Origin: Brevundimonas sp.
GTDB lineage: Bacteria > Pseudomonadota > Alphaproteobacteria > Caulobacterales > Caulobacteraceae
Direction: 5' to 3'
Assembly: GCF_029946145.1 (NCBI RefSeq)
Contig: NZ_JAQSDY010000017.1
Span: forward strand, 180,634 to 244,633
DNA: 64,000 nucleotides
The position numbers were made by a program, and so were the translations under genes. This document shows, piece by piece, positions 30,726-40,586 of this stretch. The notes under the pieces are model-generated. The model was not told the DNA's origin, made no database searches, and saw only the letters and a program-made list of their open reading frames with translations. Within the stretch, counting starts at the first letter, position 1; each line of letters begins with the position of its first letter.

Positions 30726-32234
30726 TCAGCCGCCGTTGCGGATATCGAGTTTCAGCCCCAGGGCTTCGGCCAGCGCCTTGCCGCGCCGCCGCGTCTGTTC
30801 GCCCAGCAGCACGTCGGCGTAGCCGTCGGACGCCGTCAGCATCAGCATCCCGTCCTTCACCGTGGCGCGGGCGTTGGCCAGCAGCTGCGGCGCGCGCCCG
30901 GACAGGTCGCAGGCCAGCCGGATCGCCAGCCCGAGCGCGCGCGCGCCCTGCCGCTGTTCCTCGGTCAACAGGCGCGTCACCGTGTTGGGCTCGGGCGTCC
31001 CGCCGGGGCCGCCGTAGCGGGCGTTGACCGCCGTCGCCAGGTAGGCGCGCTCGGCGTGGGTCTGGCCGGGCACCGGGGCGCGCAACACCTGGTCGAAGGC
31101 CAGTTCGACGCGGTGGTCCGGATGCAGCCGGGCGCCGAGGTCGGCCAGACGGCAGGCGGCGTCGGCCAGGACGTCGTCGCGGACCTTGTCGAAGGTCACG
31201 GGCATGGCCGCGAGAAGGGGCGCGATCCAGCCCTTCAGCGCCCCGGGAAGGGTTGGGGAAATGCCCTGCCGGGCGCCCAGGGCCGACGAACCGGCCAGCA
31301 AAGGGTCAGCGGCGGCGATCTCCGGCTCCAGCGCCTCATACAGCATGCCTTCGCGCACGCCCCAGGCCGAGACGACGACACGCTTCAGCTGCAGGGTCTC
31401 GATCAAGGCTTCGAGCACCAGGGCGGCATGGGGCAGGGTGTCGGCCCGCTTCTTCGACACGCCGGGCCATTTTTCCAGCGACGGCCGCGAGGCCCTCGCG
31501 ATCAGCCGGGCCGTGGCCAGCAGTTCCTCGGCGCCCATCGCATACTGATGGACGATGCGCAGAGGATAGCTCGTCAGCTCCATATGCACCTGGGCCAGCG
31601 TCCGCCAGGCGCCGCCCACGGCGTAGAGGGTGTCGGCCTTGTAGTCCGCCGCCGGCTTCAGCCGTTTGCCGATCGCGCCGCGCAGGCGGTCGGCGTCGAA
31701 TCCGTTCTCGTCGGCCAGGGCGAAGGGACCCAGCGGCAGGGTCACGCCGCGCCCGACCTCGCCCCCCGAGATGCGCACCAGTTCAAGGCTTGAGCCGCCC
31801 AGATCGCCCGCCACGCCTTCCGCGTCCGGGATGCCCGCCAGAACGCCGAGGGCGGCGTAGCGGGCCTCTTCCTCGCCGGACAGGACGCGGATCTTGAGGC
31901 CGGTTTCGGCTGCGACCCTGTCGCAGAAGGCCTGACCGTCGGAGGCCTCGCGCACGGCCGCCGTGGCCGCCACGAAGACCAGGGCGGGACGCACGCCCTC
32001 GATCACGGCGGCGAACCGCTTGAGCGCCGTCAGGGCCTGGGCCGCGCCTTCGACCGACAGCTGGCCGGTGGCCGCCAGATCCCGACCGAGACCGGCCAGG
32101 ACCTTCTCGTTGAACACGGTCCAGATCGCCCGGCCTTCCAGCCGGTACAGGACCAGGCGGACCGAGTTCGAGCCGATGTCGATGGCCGCGACGTCGCGCG
32201 GCTCGCCGATGGCCGACAGCAGGGCCTCGGGCAT
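30726..32234 (-). CDS. ppx: Exopolyphosphatase (Ppx/GppA family)
   Basis: 502 residues. The ASKHA fold begins AAIDIGSNSVRLVLYRLEG; GLGRDLAATGQLS, GDLGGSSLELVRIS and TLPLGPFAL are further family blocks. A C-terminal helical (HD-like) region follows residue ~310. It hydrolyses polyphosphate or pppGpp. Its ATG shares one base with the ppk1 stop (TGATG), so synthesis and degradation enzymes are translationally coupled. Confidence 0.95.
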   Translation of the reverse strand: MPEALLSAIGEPRDVAAIDIGSNSVRLVLYRLEGRAIWTVFNEKVLAGLGRDLAATGQLSVEGAAQALTALKRFAAVIEGVRPALVFVAATAAVREASDGQAFCDRVAAETGLKIRVLSGEEEARYAALGVLAGIPDAEGVAGDLGGSSLELVRISGGEVGRGVTLPLGPFALADENGFDADRLRGAIGKRLKPAADYKADTLYAVGGAWRTLAQVHMELTSYPLRIVHQYAMGAEELLATARLIARASRPSLEKWPGVSKKRADTLPHAALVLEALIETLQLKRVVVSAWGVREGMLYEALEPEIAAADPLLAGSSALGARQGISPTLPGALKGWIAPLLAAMPVTFDKVRDDVLADAACRLADLGARLHPDHRVELAFDQVLRAPVPGQTHAERAYLATAVNARYGGPGGTPEPNTVTRLLTEEQRQGARALGLAIRLACDLSGRAPQLLANARATVKDGMLMLTASDGYADVLLGEQTRRRGKALAEALGLKLDIRNGG

Positions 32235-34456
32235 CAGCGTTTCTTCCGCGAGGGCTCGTAGCTGAGCTGGCCGGGCAGGGTCTTCACCTTGCGGCCGCGA
32301 CCCGACAGGCTGGGGTTGGTCATGAAGTATTTGTGCGCCGAGAAGGGACGCTCGGGGTCGGCGGGCTGAACCCGCTGATAGGCGCCGTCAGCGGACAACA
32401 CCCAGCTCTGGGCGTCGTCCTTCAGATTGGCGACCATGATCTGGTCCAGCACCTGGTCATGAACGGTGGCGTTCAGCACAGGGGTCATAAGCTCGACCCG
32501 GCGGTCGAGGTTCCGGTTCATCCAGTCTGCCGACGAGATGAAGACCTTGGCCTTGTTGTGCGGCAGGTCGCGGCCGTTGGCGAAGGCGACGATGCGGCTG
32601 TGCTCCAGGAAGCGGCCGACGATGGACTTGACCCGGATGTTCTCGCTCAGGCCCTCGACGCCGGGCCGCAGGCAGCAGATGCCCCGCACCACCAGTTCGA
32701 TGCGCACGCCCCATTGGCTGGCGCGGTACAGGGCGTCGATGACCTCGGGATCGACCAGGGAGTTCATCTTGGCCCAGATGGCCGCGGGTTTCCCCTGCGC
32801 CGCCGCCGCCATCTCCTTGCCGATCAGGTCGATCAGCGTGGTCTTCATGTTCAGGGGCGAGACGACCAGCGCCTCCAGCTCGTCGGGCTGGGCGTAGCCG
32901 GTGATGTAGTTGAACACCCGCGATGCGTCGCGCCCCAGCATGGGATCGCAGCTGAACAGGCTCAGGTCGGTGTAAACCCGCGCCGTCACCGGGTGATAGT
33001 TGCCGGTGCCGAAGTGGCAGTAGGTCCGCAGGGCCTCGCCCTCGCGCCGCACGACGACGCTCAGCTTGGCGTGGGTCTTCCATTCGACGAAGCCGAAGAC
33101 GACGTGGACGCCGGCGCGCTCCATGGCGCGGGCCCAGCGCAGGTTCGCTTCTTCGTCGAAGCGGGCCTTGATCTCGACCAGGGCGGTGACGTTCTTGCCG
33201 TTCTCGGCCGCCTCGATCAGGGCGGCGACAATGGGGCTGTCCTTGGATGTCCGGTACAGCGTCTGCTTGATGGCGATGACGTTGGGGTCGCGCGCGGCCT
33301 GGCGCAGGAACTGGACCACCACGTCGAAGCTCTCGAACGGGTGGTGGATCAGCATGTCCTTCTCGCGGACCGCCGCGAAGATGTCGCCGCCATTGTCGCG
33401 GACGCGCTCGGGATAGCGCGGCTCATAGCCCTTGAACTTCAGGTCGGGGTGGCCCGAGGGGATCAGGTCGGCGACCTGGGCCAGCCCCAGCATGCCGGCG
33501 ACCAGAACGATGTCCTGCGGCGCGGCGTCCAGCTGGTCGGTGATGAAGGTGCGCAGGTCGTCCGGCATGGACGCCTCGATCTTGATGCGCACCACCGAGC
33601 CCAGGCGGCGTTGCTTCAGCGCCTCCTCGAACTCCATGACCAGATCCTCGGCCTCTTCCTCGATCTCGATGTCACTGTCGCGGATCAGGCGGAAGACGCC
33701 GCGTTCCAGCACGTCGCAGCCGGGGAACAGGTGGTCGATGAACAGGGTCAGCAGGCTTTCCAGGCTGACGTAGCGCCTCTTGCCCGGTTTGGAGCGGCCG
33801 TCGGTGGCCAGCGGCCAGAACCGCTTCACCTGTGTCGGCACCGGCACCAGGGCGTAGAGGGCGCGGTTGTCCGAGCGCCGCTTCAGCTTGAGCGCCAGCG
33901 AGAAGCCGAGGTTGGGCAGGAAGGGGAAGGGGTGGGCCGGGTCGATCGCCATGGGCGTCAGCACGGCGAACAGCTGGTTGAGGAATTCGGGCTCGAGCCG
34001 GTCCCGCTCGGTCCTGGTGATCTTGTCGGCGTCGACCACCTCGATGCCGGCGATGGTCAGTTCCTTGCGCAGCTTGCGCCAGCGCCGCTGCTGCTCGGCC
34101 ATCAGGGCGCCGGCGGCGACATTGACCTTGTCCAGCTGTTCGGCGGGCGTCAGGCCGTCGGACGACAGGACCCGCACACGCTCACGGACCTGGCCCTTCA
34201 GGCCGGCGACGCGGGTCATGAAGAACTCGTCCAGGTTATTGGCCGAGATCGACAGGAAGCGCAGGCGTTCCAGCAGCGGGTGGGCGGGATTGGCGGCCTC
34301 TTCCAGCACCCGGCCGTTGAAGGCCAGCCACGAGATCTCGCGGTTGAAGAACCGCGTCGGCGACTGCATCAGCTCTTCGGACAGGTGCAGCTGGGGGGCG
34401 CGGGAAGAGGGGACTTCCTCGCCGCGTGTCTTGTCGCTGATCGCCGCGTCGGTCAT
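32234..34456 (-). CDS. ppk1: Polyphosphate kinase 1
   Basis: 740 residues. It reversibly makes polyphosphate from ATP. PPK1 domains are recognisable: N-terminal [19 protein letters not shown] and [18 protein letters not shown], central [20 protein letters not shown] and [11 protein letters not shown], the autophosphorylated His region [14 protein letters not shown], and C-terminal [20 protein letters not shown]. It is the first gene of a ppk1-ppx operon. Confidence 0.97.
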   Translation of the reverse strand: MTDAAISDKTRGEEVPSSRAPQLHLSEELMQSPTRFFNREISWLAFNGRVLEEAANPAHPLLERLRFLSISANNLDEFFMTRVAGLKGQVRERVRVLSSDGLTPAEQLDKVNVAAGALMAEQQRRWRKLRKELTIAGIEVVDADKITRTERDRLEPEFLNQLFAVLTPMAIDPAHPFPFLPNLGFSLALKLKRRSDNRALYALVPVPTQVKRFWPLATDGRSKPGKRRYVSLESLLTLFIDHLFPGCDVLERGVFRLIRDSDIEIEEEAEDLVMEFEEALKQRRLGSVVRIKIEASMPDDLRTFITDQLDAAPQDIVLVAGMLGLAQVADLIPSGHPDLKFKGYEPRYPERVRDNGGDIFAAVREKDMLIHHPFESFDVVVQFLRQAARDPNVIAIKQTLYRTSKDSPIVAALIEAAENGKNVTALVEIKARFDEEANLRWARAMERAGVHVVFGFVEWKTHAKLSVVVRREGEALRTYCHFGTGNYHPVTARVYTDLSLFSCDPMLGRDASRVFNYITGYAQPDELEALVVSPLNMKTTLIDLIGKEMAAAAQGKPAAIWAKMNSLVDPEVIDALYRASQWGVRIELVVRGICCLRPGVEGLSENIRVKSIVGRFLEHSRIVAFANGRDLPHNKAKVFISSADWMNRNLDRRVELMTPVLNATVHDQVLDQIMVANLKDDAQSWVLSADGAYQRVQPADPERPFSAHKYFMTNPSLSGRGRKVKTLPGQLSYEPSRKKR

Positions 34457-34506
34457 GCGCCGGTTCTGGCCCGTCGCGCGCGCCGCCGCAACCTTCCATC
34501 CGGATG

Positions 34507-34540
34507 CGAAAACGCCGCCCGATCTCGCGATCGGACGGCG
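34507..34540 (-). terminator. Intrinsic terminator of the RcnB-like gene
   Basis: A 12-bp stem (one G-U pair) with a 4-nt loop, followed on the minus strand by TTTT. It lies 22 bp beyond the stop codon of the RcnB-like gene at 34562 and upstream of ppk1. Confidence 0.75.
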
Positions 34541-34561
34541 CTTGTTCCGTGGGCTGACGAA

Positions 34562-35551
34562 CTACCAGCGCCAGGCGTCGTAGATGACGTCGATGATGTA
34601 GCCGTCGTAGGCGTCGATCAGATAGATGTGGTTGTCCACCAGCACCCAGCGCGTCCCCTCGGGCGGATAGCCCAGGCCGTAGGTGCGCCAGTCGTTCAGC
34701 TGGTAGCGCCAGAAGATCGAAGGCAGGTACTGGCCTTCGTGATAGCGCTGGCCCCAGTAGTTCCGCGGCACCTGGTAGTAGCCATGGCCAGGCGCGAAAT
34801 AGAAGCCGATCCGCAGGCCGTTATAGCCCCGGAAACGCCGGTCGTTGCGCCACCAGTCGGACCGGTGGCTGCGGTTCCAGTCGCGCCGCCATGAACCGCT
34901 GTCGAAGCGCTGGCGGAACTCGCGGTATTCGCGCCGGTCCTGACGGTTCTCGCGGCGGTCCTCACGTCGATCCTGGCGATTCTCCTGCCGGTCTTCGCGT
35001 CGGTCCTGACGGTTCTCGCGACGTTCCTCGCGGTTCCGGGGCGGGGTGTCGGGACGGTCGGCGCGGCGTTCCTGCCGGTCTTCACGGCGGTCTTGCCGAT
35101 CCTCCTGCCGGTTCTGCTGCCGGGCCTCGCGGGCGCGGGCGTCGAGGATGTCCTGGTGGTTGCGGAACAGGGGCTGGTTCGGATCGCGAGGCGGCTGCGC
35201 GCGGTTCTCCTGCCGGTCTTCCCGACGCTCCTGCCGGTTCTCCTGCCGCTGCTCGCGGTTCTCGGACGGCTGGGGGCGAGCCTCCTGCCGCTCTTCGCGG
35301 CGTTCCTGCCGGTTCTCCTGGCGTTGTTCGCGGTTTTCCTGCCGCTGTTCGCGGTTCTGGCGCGGCGCTTCCGCCTGCGCTTGCGCCCGGGCTTCCGCGC
35401 GGGCCGCGGCGCGTTCCTCGCCGCCGTTCTGGCGGGCGGCGCCCCGGCGGCCGCCGGCCTGTTCGCCGTCCTGGGCCAGAGCCGCCAGCGGCGCGACCGC
35501 GGGCAAGGCGAAGGCCGCCACGGCTGCGGCCATCATGAGTGAGCGTTTCAT
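34562..35551 (-). CDS. RcnB-like periplasmic protein with long RQEN/RRED low-complexity linker
   Basis: 329 residues. A signal peptide (MKRSLMMAAAVAAFALPAV, cleavage near ALAQ) is followed by ~190 residues of Arg/Glu/Gln/Asp/Asn repeats such as QENREQR and RREDRQ. The last ~90 residues form the RcnB fold (RIGFYFAPGHGYYQVPRNYW, QYLPSIFWRY, YGLGYPPEGTRWVLVDN). E. coli RcnB is a small periplasmic protein tied to Ni/Co homeostasis; metal binding here is not shown. The highly charged linker has balanced + and - residues and is probably disordered. It shares an upstream direct repeat with the next gene. Confidence 0.85.
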   Translation of the reverse strand: MKRSLMMAAAVAAFALPAVAPLAALAQDGEQAGGRRGAARQNGGEERAAARAEARAQAQAEAPRQNREQRQENREQRQENRQERREERQEARPQPSENREQRQENRQERREDRQENRAQPPRDPNQPLFRNHQDILDARAREARQQNRQEDRQDRREDRQERRADRPDTPPRNREERRENRQDRREDRQENRQDRREDRRENRQDRREYREFRQRFDSGSWRRDWNRSHRSDWWRNDRRFRGYNGLRIGFYFAPGHGYYQVPRNYWGQRYHEGQYLPSIFWRYQLNDWRTYGLGYPPEGTRWVLVDNHIYLIDAYDGYIIDVIYDAWRW

Positions 35552-35610
35552 TCTCGTATTCTTCCCCGCACGTCCCTGTCAGACGGCTTGATCCAAAGGT
35601 CGCGCCTGGT

Positions 35611-35629
35611 CGATGAACCGTGACTGAAC
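35611..35629 (-). promoter_or_regulatory. Direct-repeat operator candidate upstream of RcnB-like gene 1
   Basis: Read on the minus strand: GTTCAG-N5-GTTCATCG, i.e. GTTCA half-sites 11 bp apart, 60 bp upstream of the ATG. The same sequence with identical spacing occurs upstream of the second RcnB-like gene. An 11-bp direct repeat is typical of OmpR/PhoP-type response regulators; the regulator itself is not in view. Confidence 0.6.
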
Positions 35630-35662
35630 GAACGCCGTCTCAAGGTTAACTTTCGGACAGAA

Positions 35663-35695
35663 AAGCGCCCCGCCGGACGAACCTGCGGGGCGCTT
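35663..35695 (-). terminator. Intrinsic terminator of RcnB-like gene 2
   Basis: An 11-bp perfect stem (AAGCGCCCCGC / GCGGGGCGCTT) with an 11-nt loop and TTTT on the minus strand, 21 bp beyond the stop codon at 35716. Confidence 0.8.
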
Positions 35696-35715
35696 CCCAG
35701 GTGATGGTCGAGGTT

Positions 35716-36315
35716 CTAGTACGCGCCGGACAGGACGCTGGCGATCAGACCCGTGGCGATGGCGATCATGACGATGTCATTGCCGGCGTGGACGTAGCGA
35801 TAGCCGCGCGGCGCGGGGCGCAGACCGTAGGTGTAGGGATCGCGAACGTAGTAGCTGCGGTAGGCCGACGGCAGATAACCGCCCCGCGACCAGCGCTGAT
35901 TATAGTAGCGCGGCTCTACCCGATAATAGCCGTAGCTTGGGGCATACCAGTAGCCGCTGCGGGCGCCGCGATAGTCGCGGAAGTCGGCCCGGCCACGCCA
36001 CCAGTCGCGATTGTCGCGGTCCCAGCGCTGGTCCCGGCGGAAATCCTGACGGTCGTCGCGGCGCTCCTCGCGAAAGTCGCGTCGATCGTCCCGCCGGTCC
36101 TGGCGGAATTCGCGGCGGTTGTCGTACTCGCCGTTGCGCCAGTCGCGGCGGTCGTCGCGGCGTTCCCGGCGGAAGTCCTGACGGTCGTCCCGCCGATCCT
36201 CGCGATATTCGCGGCGGTTCTCTCTGCGGTCGCCGCGGCTCTGGGCCTCAGCGACCAGCGGGGCGGCGGTGGCCAGCACCAACCCCAGCACGGCGGCCTT
36301 GGTGAAGCGGTTCAT
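35716..36315 (-). CDS. RcnB-like periplasmic protein with RRDDRRD repeats
   Basis: 199 residues. A signal peptide (MNRFTKAAVLGLVLATAAPL, cleavage near AEAQ) is followed by ~80 residues of RRDDRRDF/RREYRED repeats, then an RcnB domain (SGYWYAPSYGYYRVEPRYYN, GGYLPSAYRSYYV, YGLRPAPRGYRYVHAGND). It ends in a short hydrophobic segment (IVMIAIATGLIASVLSG). It looks like a paralogue of the neighbouring gene with a shorter, Asp-based linker. Both have their own terminator and a matching upstream repeat. Confidence 0.85.
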   Translation of the reverse strand: MNRFTKAAVLGLVLATAAPLVAEAQSRGDRRENRREYREDRRDDRQDFRRERRDDRRDWRNGEYDNRREFRQDRRDDRRDFREERRDDRQDFRRDQRWDRDNRDWWRGRADFRDYRGARSGYWYAPSYGYYRVEPRYYNQRWSRGGYLPSAYRSYYVRDPYTYGLRPAPRGYRYVHAGNDIVMIAIATGLIASVLSGAY

Positions 36316-36384
36316 GATCAGTCTCCAGGGTGGGCAGGAAAGGTGATTTCCCGCCGTTAATCATGACTCACGCTCTGCCCGCGG

Positions 36385-36403
36385 CGATGAACTCATCCTG
36401 AAC
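36385..36403 (-). promoter_or_regulatory. Direct-repeat operator candidate upstream of RcnB-like gene 2
   Basis: Minus strand GTTCAG-N5-GTTCATCG, 70 bp upstream of the ATG at 36315. It has the same half-sites and spacing as the element at 35611-35629, while the flanking DNA differs. This conservation suggests a shared response regulator. Confidence 0.6.
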
Positions 36404-36477
36404 GCGGTTGTCAGGTTCGCCGTTGTGCGGGGCGGCCAGGGCGCCCACCTGAGGCGCTGCCGTTTCAGGAACCCCTC

Positions 36478-37197
36478 ATGCCTCGTCCGATCGAACTCTG
36501 GTACTGGCCCACGCCCAACGGCTGGAAGATCTCCATCGCGCTGGAGGAGATGGGCCTGGCCTATGAGATGAAGCCGGTGAACATCGGCGCGGGCGAGCAG
36601 TTTTCCCCGGCCTTCCAGGCCATCAGTCCGAACGGCCGCATGCCAGCCATCGTCGATCCGGACGGACCCGACGGCCGGCCACTGTCGATCTTCGAGTCGG
36701 GGGCCATCCTGCAGTACCTGGGGGTGAAGTCAGGGAAATTCTATCCGCAGGATCCGCGCGGCAAGGCCGAGGTCGACCAGTGGCTGTTCTGGCAGGTCGG
36801 CGGACTGGGGCCGATGGCCGGTCAGACGCACCATTTCCGCCAGTACGCCCCCGCCCTGATCAAGGATCAGCGCCAGATCGCCTATGGCGTGCGCCGCTAC
36901 ACCGACGAAACGCACCGGCTTTACGGCGTTCTGGACCGAAGACTGGCCGACCGTGACTTTTTGGCCGGCGACTATTCCATCGCCGACATGGCCAGCTGGC
37001 CGTGGATCCTGCCGGACCATCAGGGGCAGAGTCTGGACGAGTTTCCCCACCTCGCCGCCTGGATGAAGCGCGTCGGCGAACGCCCCGGGGTGATCGCCGG
37101 CCGGGCGCTGGGCGAGGCCCTGCGAGGAAATCTGGCGGCCTCGGGCAGGTCGGCCGAGGCGGCGCGCAAGGTCCTGTTCGGTCAACGGGCCCGGTGA
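36478..37197 (+). CDS. Glutathione S-transferase (YfcG/YghU-like)
   Basis: 239 residues. The thioredoxin-like N-terminal domain starts IELWYWPTPNGWKISIALEE and contains SPNGRMPAIVDPDG and IFESGAILQYLG, the glutathione contacts of nu-class GSTs. The helical C-terminal domain (WQVGGLGPMAGQTHHF, DYSIADMASWPWI) follows. Such enzymes often act as disulfide-bond reductases; the substrate here is unknown. Confidence 0.93.
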   Translation: MPRPIELWYWPTPNGWKISIALEEMGLAYEMKPVNIGAGEQFSPAFQAISPNGRMPAIVDPDGPDGRPLSIFESGAILQYLGVKSGKFYPQDPRGKAEVDQWLFWQVGGLGPMAGQTHHFRQYAPALIKDQRQIAYGVRRYTDETHRLYGVLDRRLADRDFLAGDYSIADMASWPWILPDHQGQSLDEFPHLAAWMKRVGERPGVIAGRALGEALRGNLAASGRSAEAARKVLFGQRAR

Positions 37198-37390
37198 CTC
37201 TTCGTTAGCCGGTATGACCGGGAGATTTACGAGAGATTTCAGAGATCTGAATCGTTTCGTGAGTATTCATTCCTGCTTTACTGAAAAGTTTGGCGGGCCG
37301 TTTCGCTGTTAACTTTAACTTCAAACCGCGGGTATTTGATCGCTGTCAGAGGGCAGGGCCAGAACGGCCCCAAACCCGGGAGATACGGTG

Positions 37391-37693
37391 ATGAACGCGC
37401 AAGAAATGGCGCCGGAAGTCGATCAGGAGCAGGGGCTTCCCCTGCCGACCGCCGACATGAACGGCGATGATCTGTTCCGGCTGGGCATGATGTATTCGAG
37501 CGGCCAGGGCGGTTGCCCGATGGATCGCGTCTCGGCCCATATGATCTTCAACCTCGCCGCCATGAAGGGCAGCATCGAAGCGCGCGTCTATCGCCGCGAG
37601 ATGAGCCAGGAGATGGAGCAGGACGAGATCGCCGAGGCCCAGAAAGCCGCCCGCCGCTGGATCGACGCGGGCGTGGTTAGTCTGGCTGCGTGA
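37391..37693 (+). CDS. Sel1-repeat-like small protein
   Basis: 100 residues from ATG 37391; a GTG directly before it (37388) is possible. A single Sel1-type unit is visible (DLFRLGMMYSSGQGGCPMD ... AHMIFNLAAMKGS), followed by a charged helix. Sel1 repeats mediate protein contacts. The unusually AT-rich 190 bp upstream probably carries its promoter. Confidence 0.75.
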   Translation: MNAQEMAPEVDQEQGLPLPTADMNGDDLFRLGMMYSSGQGGCPMDRVSAHMIFNLAAMKGSIEARVYRREMSQEMEQDEIAEAQKAARRWIDAGVVSLAA

Positions 37694-37702
37694 TTGCCGG
37701 GA

Positions 37703-37730
37703 AGTGGCTAGTGGCTAGTGGCTAGTGACT
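37703..37730. repeat. Left heptamer array (AGTGGCT) of the four-helix-bundle element
   Basis: Three perfect AGTGGCT units (37703, 37710, 37717) and a variant AGTGACT (37724), then AAAGG. It starts 9 bp after the stop of the Sel1-like gene. It is the inverted counterpart of the array at 38156-38190, so the two act as terminal inverted repeats around the gene between them. Confidence 0.9.
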
Positions 37731-37766
37731 AAAGGTTGTATCGGTTGTCGTCCGTTGGAGGGGCGA

Positions 37767-38966
<1,200 letters not shown>

Positions 38967-39008
38967 GGTGGATTCGTTCCTGAAAGCGACGTTGAGGGCA
39001 GGGTCGTC

Positions 39009-39032
39009 GGTTATGGGTAACCATGGGTTAAC
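39009..39032. promoter_or_regulatory. Overlapping GGTTA/TAACC palindromes in the hfsD/hfsA divergent region
   Basis: Three half-sites GGTTA (39009), TAACC (39018) and GGTTAAC (39026) form two overlapping inverted repeats in the 122-bp divergent space. TTAAC is also a half-site of the cell-cycle regulator CtrA, but the full TTAA-N7-TTAA spacing is absent, so CtrA control is only a possibility. Confidence 0.4.
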
Positions 39033-39088
39033 GCCGCTGGCCCAAGGCTTGTCGGGTCAGTCCTGTTCCATGGAATCAGTCCGCCCGC

Positions 39089-40534
39089 ATGCGTACGACG
39101 GCCTACACCACAGTCCGCCCGCGCTACGGCTTCCTTGACGTCGTCGGCCTGCTGTTCCGCGAACTGCTGCTGATGGTCGTGATCTTCCTGGCCGTGTTCG
39201 CCATCGGCGCGGCGGCGATCCTGACGCTCAAGAAATCCTACACCGCGAACGCCAGCGTCTATGCCGGCGCCGGGTCGGAATATGTCTATCAGCCGCGCGT
39301 GGGCGCCTCGGAGCGCAGCCAGCCGCTGGAGGCCGACGCGATCGCGGGTTCGGAAGCCCAGATCCTCGGCAGCCTGGAGGTCAAGCGCCGCGCGGTCCGG
39401 GCCGTCGGCGCCGACACCGTTCTGGGGCCCGACGCTTCGGGCACGGCGGCCGAGAAGGAAGCGGCGGCGCTGAAGGTTCTGGACGCCAGCCTGGGCGTCG
39501 GCACCACGGCCGGCAGCGCCATCATCTCCGTTTCCTACAAGGCCGACGATCCGGTGCGCGCGGCCCAGGTGCTGAACGCCGTGGTCGACCAGTATCTGGT
39601 CCAGCGTCGCGTGGTGTTCCGCGACCGGACCACGCCCGCCCTCGCCCAGCAGCGCGAGGCGTTCGAGAACGACCTGGCCGAGGCGGACGCCGCCTACAAC
39701 GCCTTCATGACCTCCAATGACATCGGCGACTTCGCCACCGCCAAGGCGACGCTGGCCGCGACCTATCAGACCACCTACGCCGAGGCGCTGTCGCTGCGGG
39801 CCCAGCTGAACCAGGCCAGCCAGCGGCTGTCGACGCTGGAGGCCCAGCTGGCGCAGCAGCCCGCCGAGGTGGTGCTGCAGCAGGATCTGAACATTTCGGC
39901 CCAGGACCAGATCCTGCAGCTGCGGACACAGCGCGAAGCCCTGCTGTCGCGCTATACGCCCGACGCCCAACCGGTGAAGGACATCGAGCAGCAGATCGCC
40001 GACCTTCAGGCCTATGTCGCCACCGGCACCACCGTGGGGGCCAAGGAGGTCCGCACGGGCCCCAGCGTCATCTTCACCGAGATCGAGACCGCGCGGATCA
40101 CCGCCGCCGCCGACCGCGACGGACTGGCTGCCCGGCTGGCCGTGGCCAACAATCAGCTGGCGCAAATCCGCTCTCGCCAGGCGGAACTGACCCGGCTGGA
40201 ATCGACCAACGCCAACCTGGCCGGCAACCGTGAAGTCCTGACCGCCAACATCCGAGACTTCCAGCAACGCGAGAGCGCCGCCCGCGCCGACAGCGCCCTG
40301 GTCGCCGCCGGGGCCGACAATGTCACCGTCATCGAACGCGCCCAGGCCCCAACCAGGGGCACCAGCCTGAAGGCTCCGATGCTGGCCCTGGTCTTCCTGT
40401 TCGCCGCCTTCACGGCCCTGTGCGTCGGCCTGCTGCGTATCTTCACCCGCAAGGGCTATGTCACCCCCGCCTCGACCGGCCGGACACTGGAGATGCCCGT
40501 GCTGGCCGTCGCGCCGATGAAGGCCGCCCGGTGA
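39089..40534 (+). CDS. hfsA: Wzc-like polysaccharide co-polymerase lacking the kinase domain (HfsA-like)
   Basis: 481 residues. An N-terminal transmembrane helix (LLLMVVIFLAVFAIGAAAIL) and a C-terminal one (MLALVFLFAAFTALCVGLLR) enclose a long periplasmic coiled coil (about residues 190-400, e.g. LRAQLNQASQRLSTLEAQLA), as in Wzz/GumC proteins. The cytoplasmic tyrosine-kinase domain of Wzc is absent; a separate gene (40587) encodes the matching ATPase-like half. It would set chain length or link to the export pore. Confidence 0.85.
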   Translation: MRTTAYTTVRPRYGFLDVVGLLFRELLLMVVIFLAVFAIGAAAILTLKKSYTANASVYAGAGSEYVYQPRVGASERSQPLEADAIAGSEAQILGSLEVKRRAVRAVGADTVLGPDASGTAAEKEAAALKVLDASLGVGTTAGSAIISVSYKADDPVRAAQVLNAVVDQYLVQRRVVFRDRTTPALAQQREAFENDLAEADAAYNAFMTSNDIGDFATAKATLAATYQTTYAEALSLRAQLNQASQRLSTLEAQLAQQPAEVVLQQDLNISAQDQILQLRTQREALLSRYTPDAQPVKDIEQQIADLQAYVATGTTVGAKEVRTGPSVIFTEIETARITAAADRDGLAARLAVANNQLAQIRSRQAELTRLESTNANLAGNREVLTANIRDFQQRESAARADSALVAAGADNVTVIERAQAPTRGTSLKAPMLALVFLFAAFTALCVGLLRIFTRKGYVTPASTGRTLEMPVLAVAPMKAAR

Positions 40535-40586
40535 TCTCACAAGGCATGGTAGCGTAGGGGCCTGTAGCCGGGCGCGTAGCGATTCG

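Noticed and set aside
32333..34894. 853-codon open frame on the plus strand
   Set aside because: It is antisense to ppk1, which has complete catalytic motifs; the shadow product has no coherent domain.
34900..35350. Possible CRISPR or tandem DNA repeat array
   Set aside because: Spacing and unit length vary with codon-level repeats of Arg/Glu/Gln, with no constant repeat and unique spacers.
34891..35542. Hydrophobic open frames (LPVLLPLLAV-like) on the plus strand
   Set aside because: They are the complement of the RRED/RQEN repeats of the RcnB-like gene; a charged repeat read backwards gives an artificial hydrophobic pattern.
37309..37322. CtrA binding site in TTAACTTTAAC upstream of the Sel1-like gene
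   Set aside because: The two TTAA words are only 2 bp apart, not the 7 bp of the consensus.
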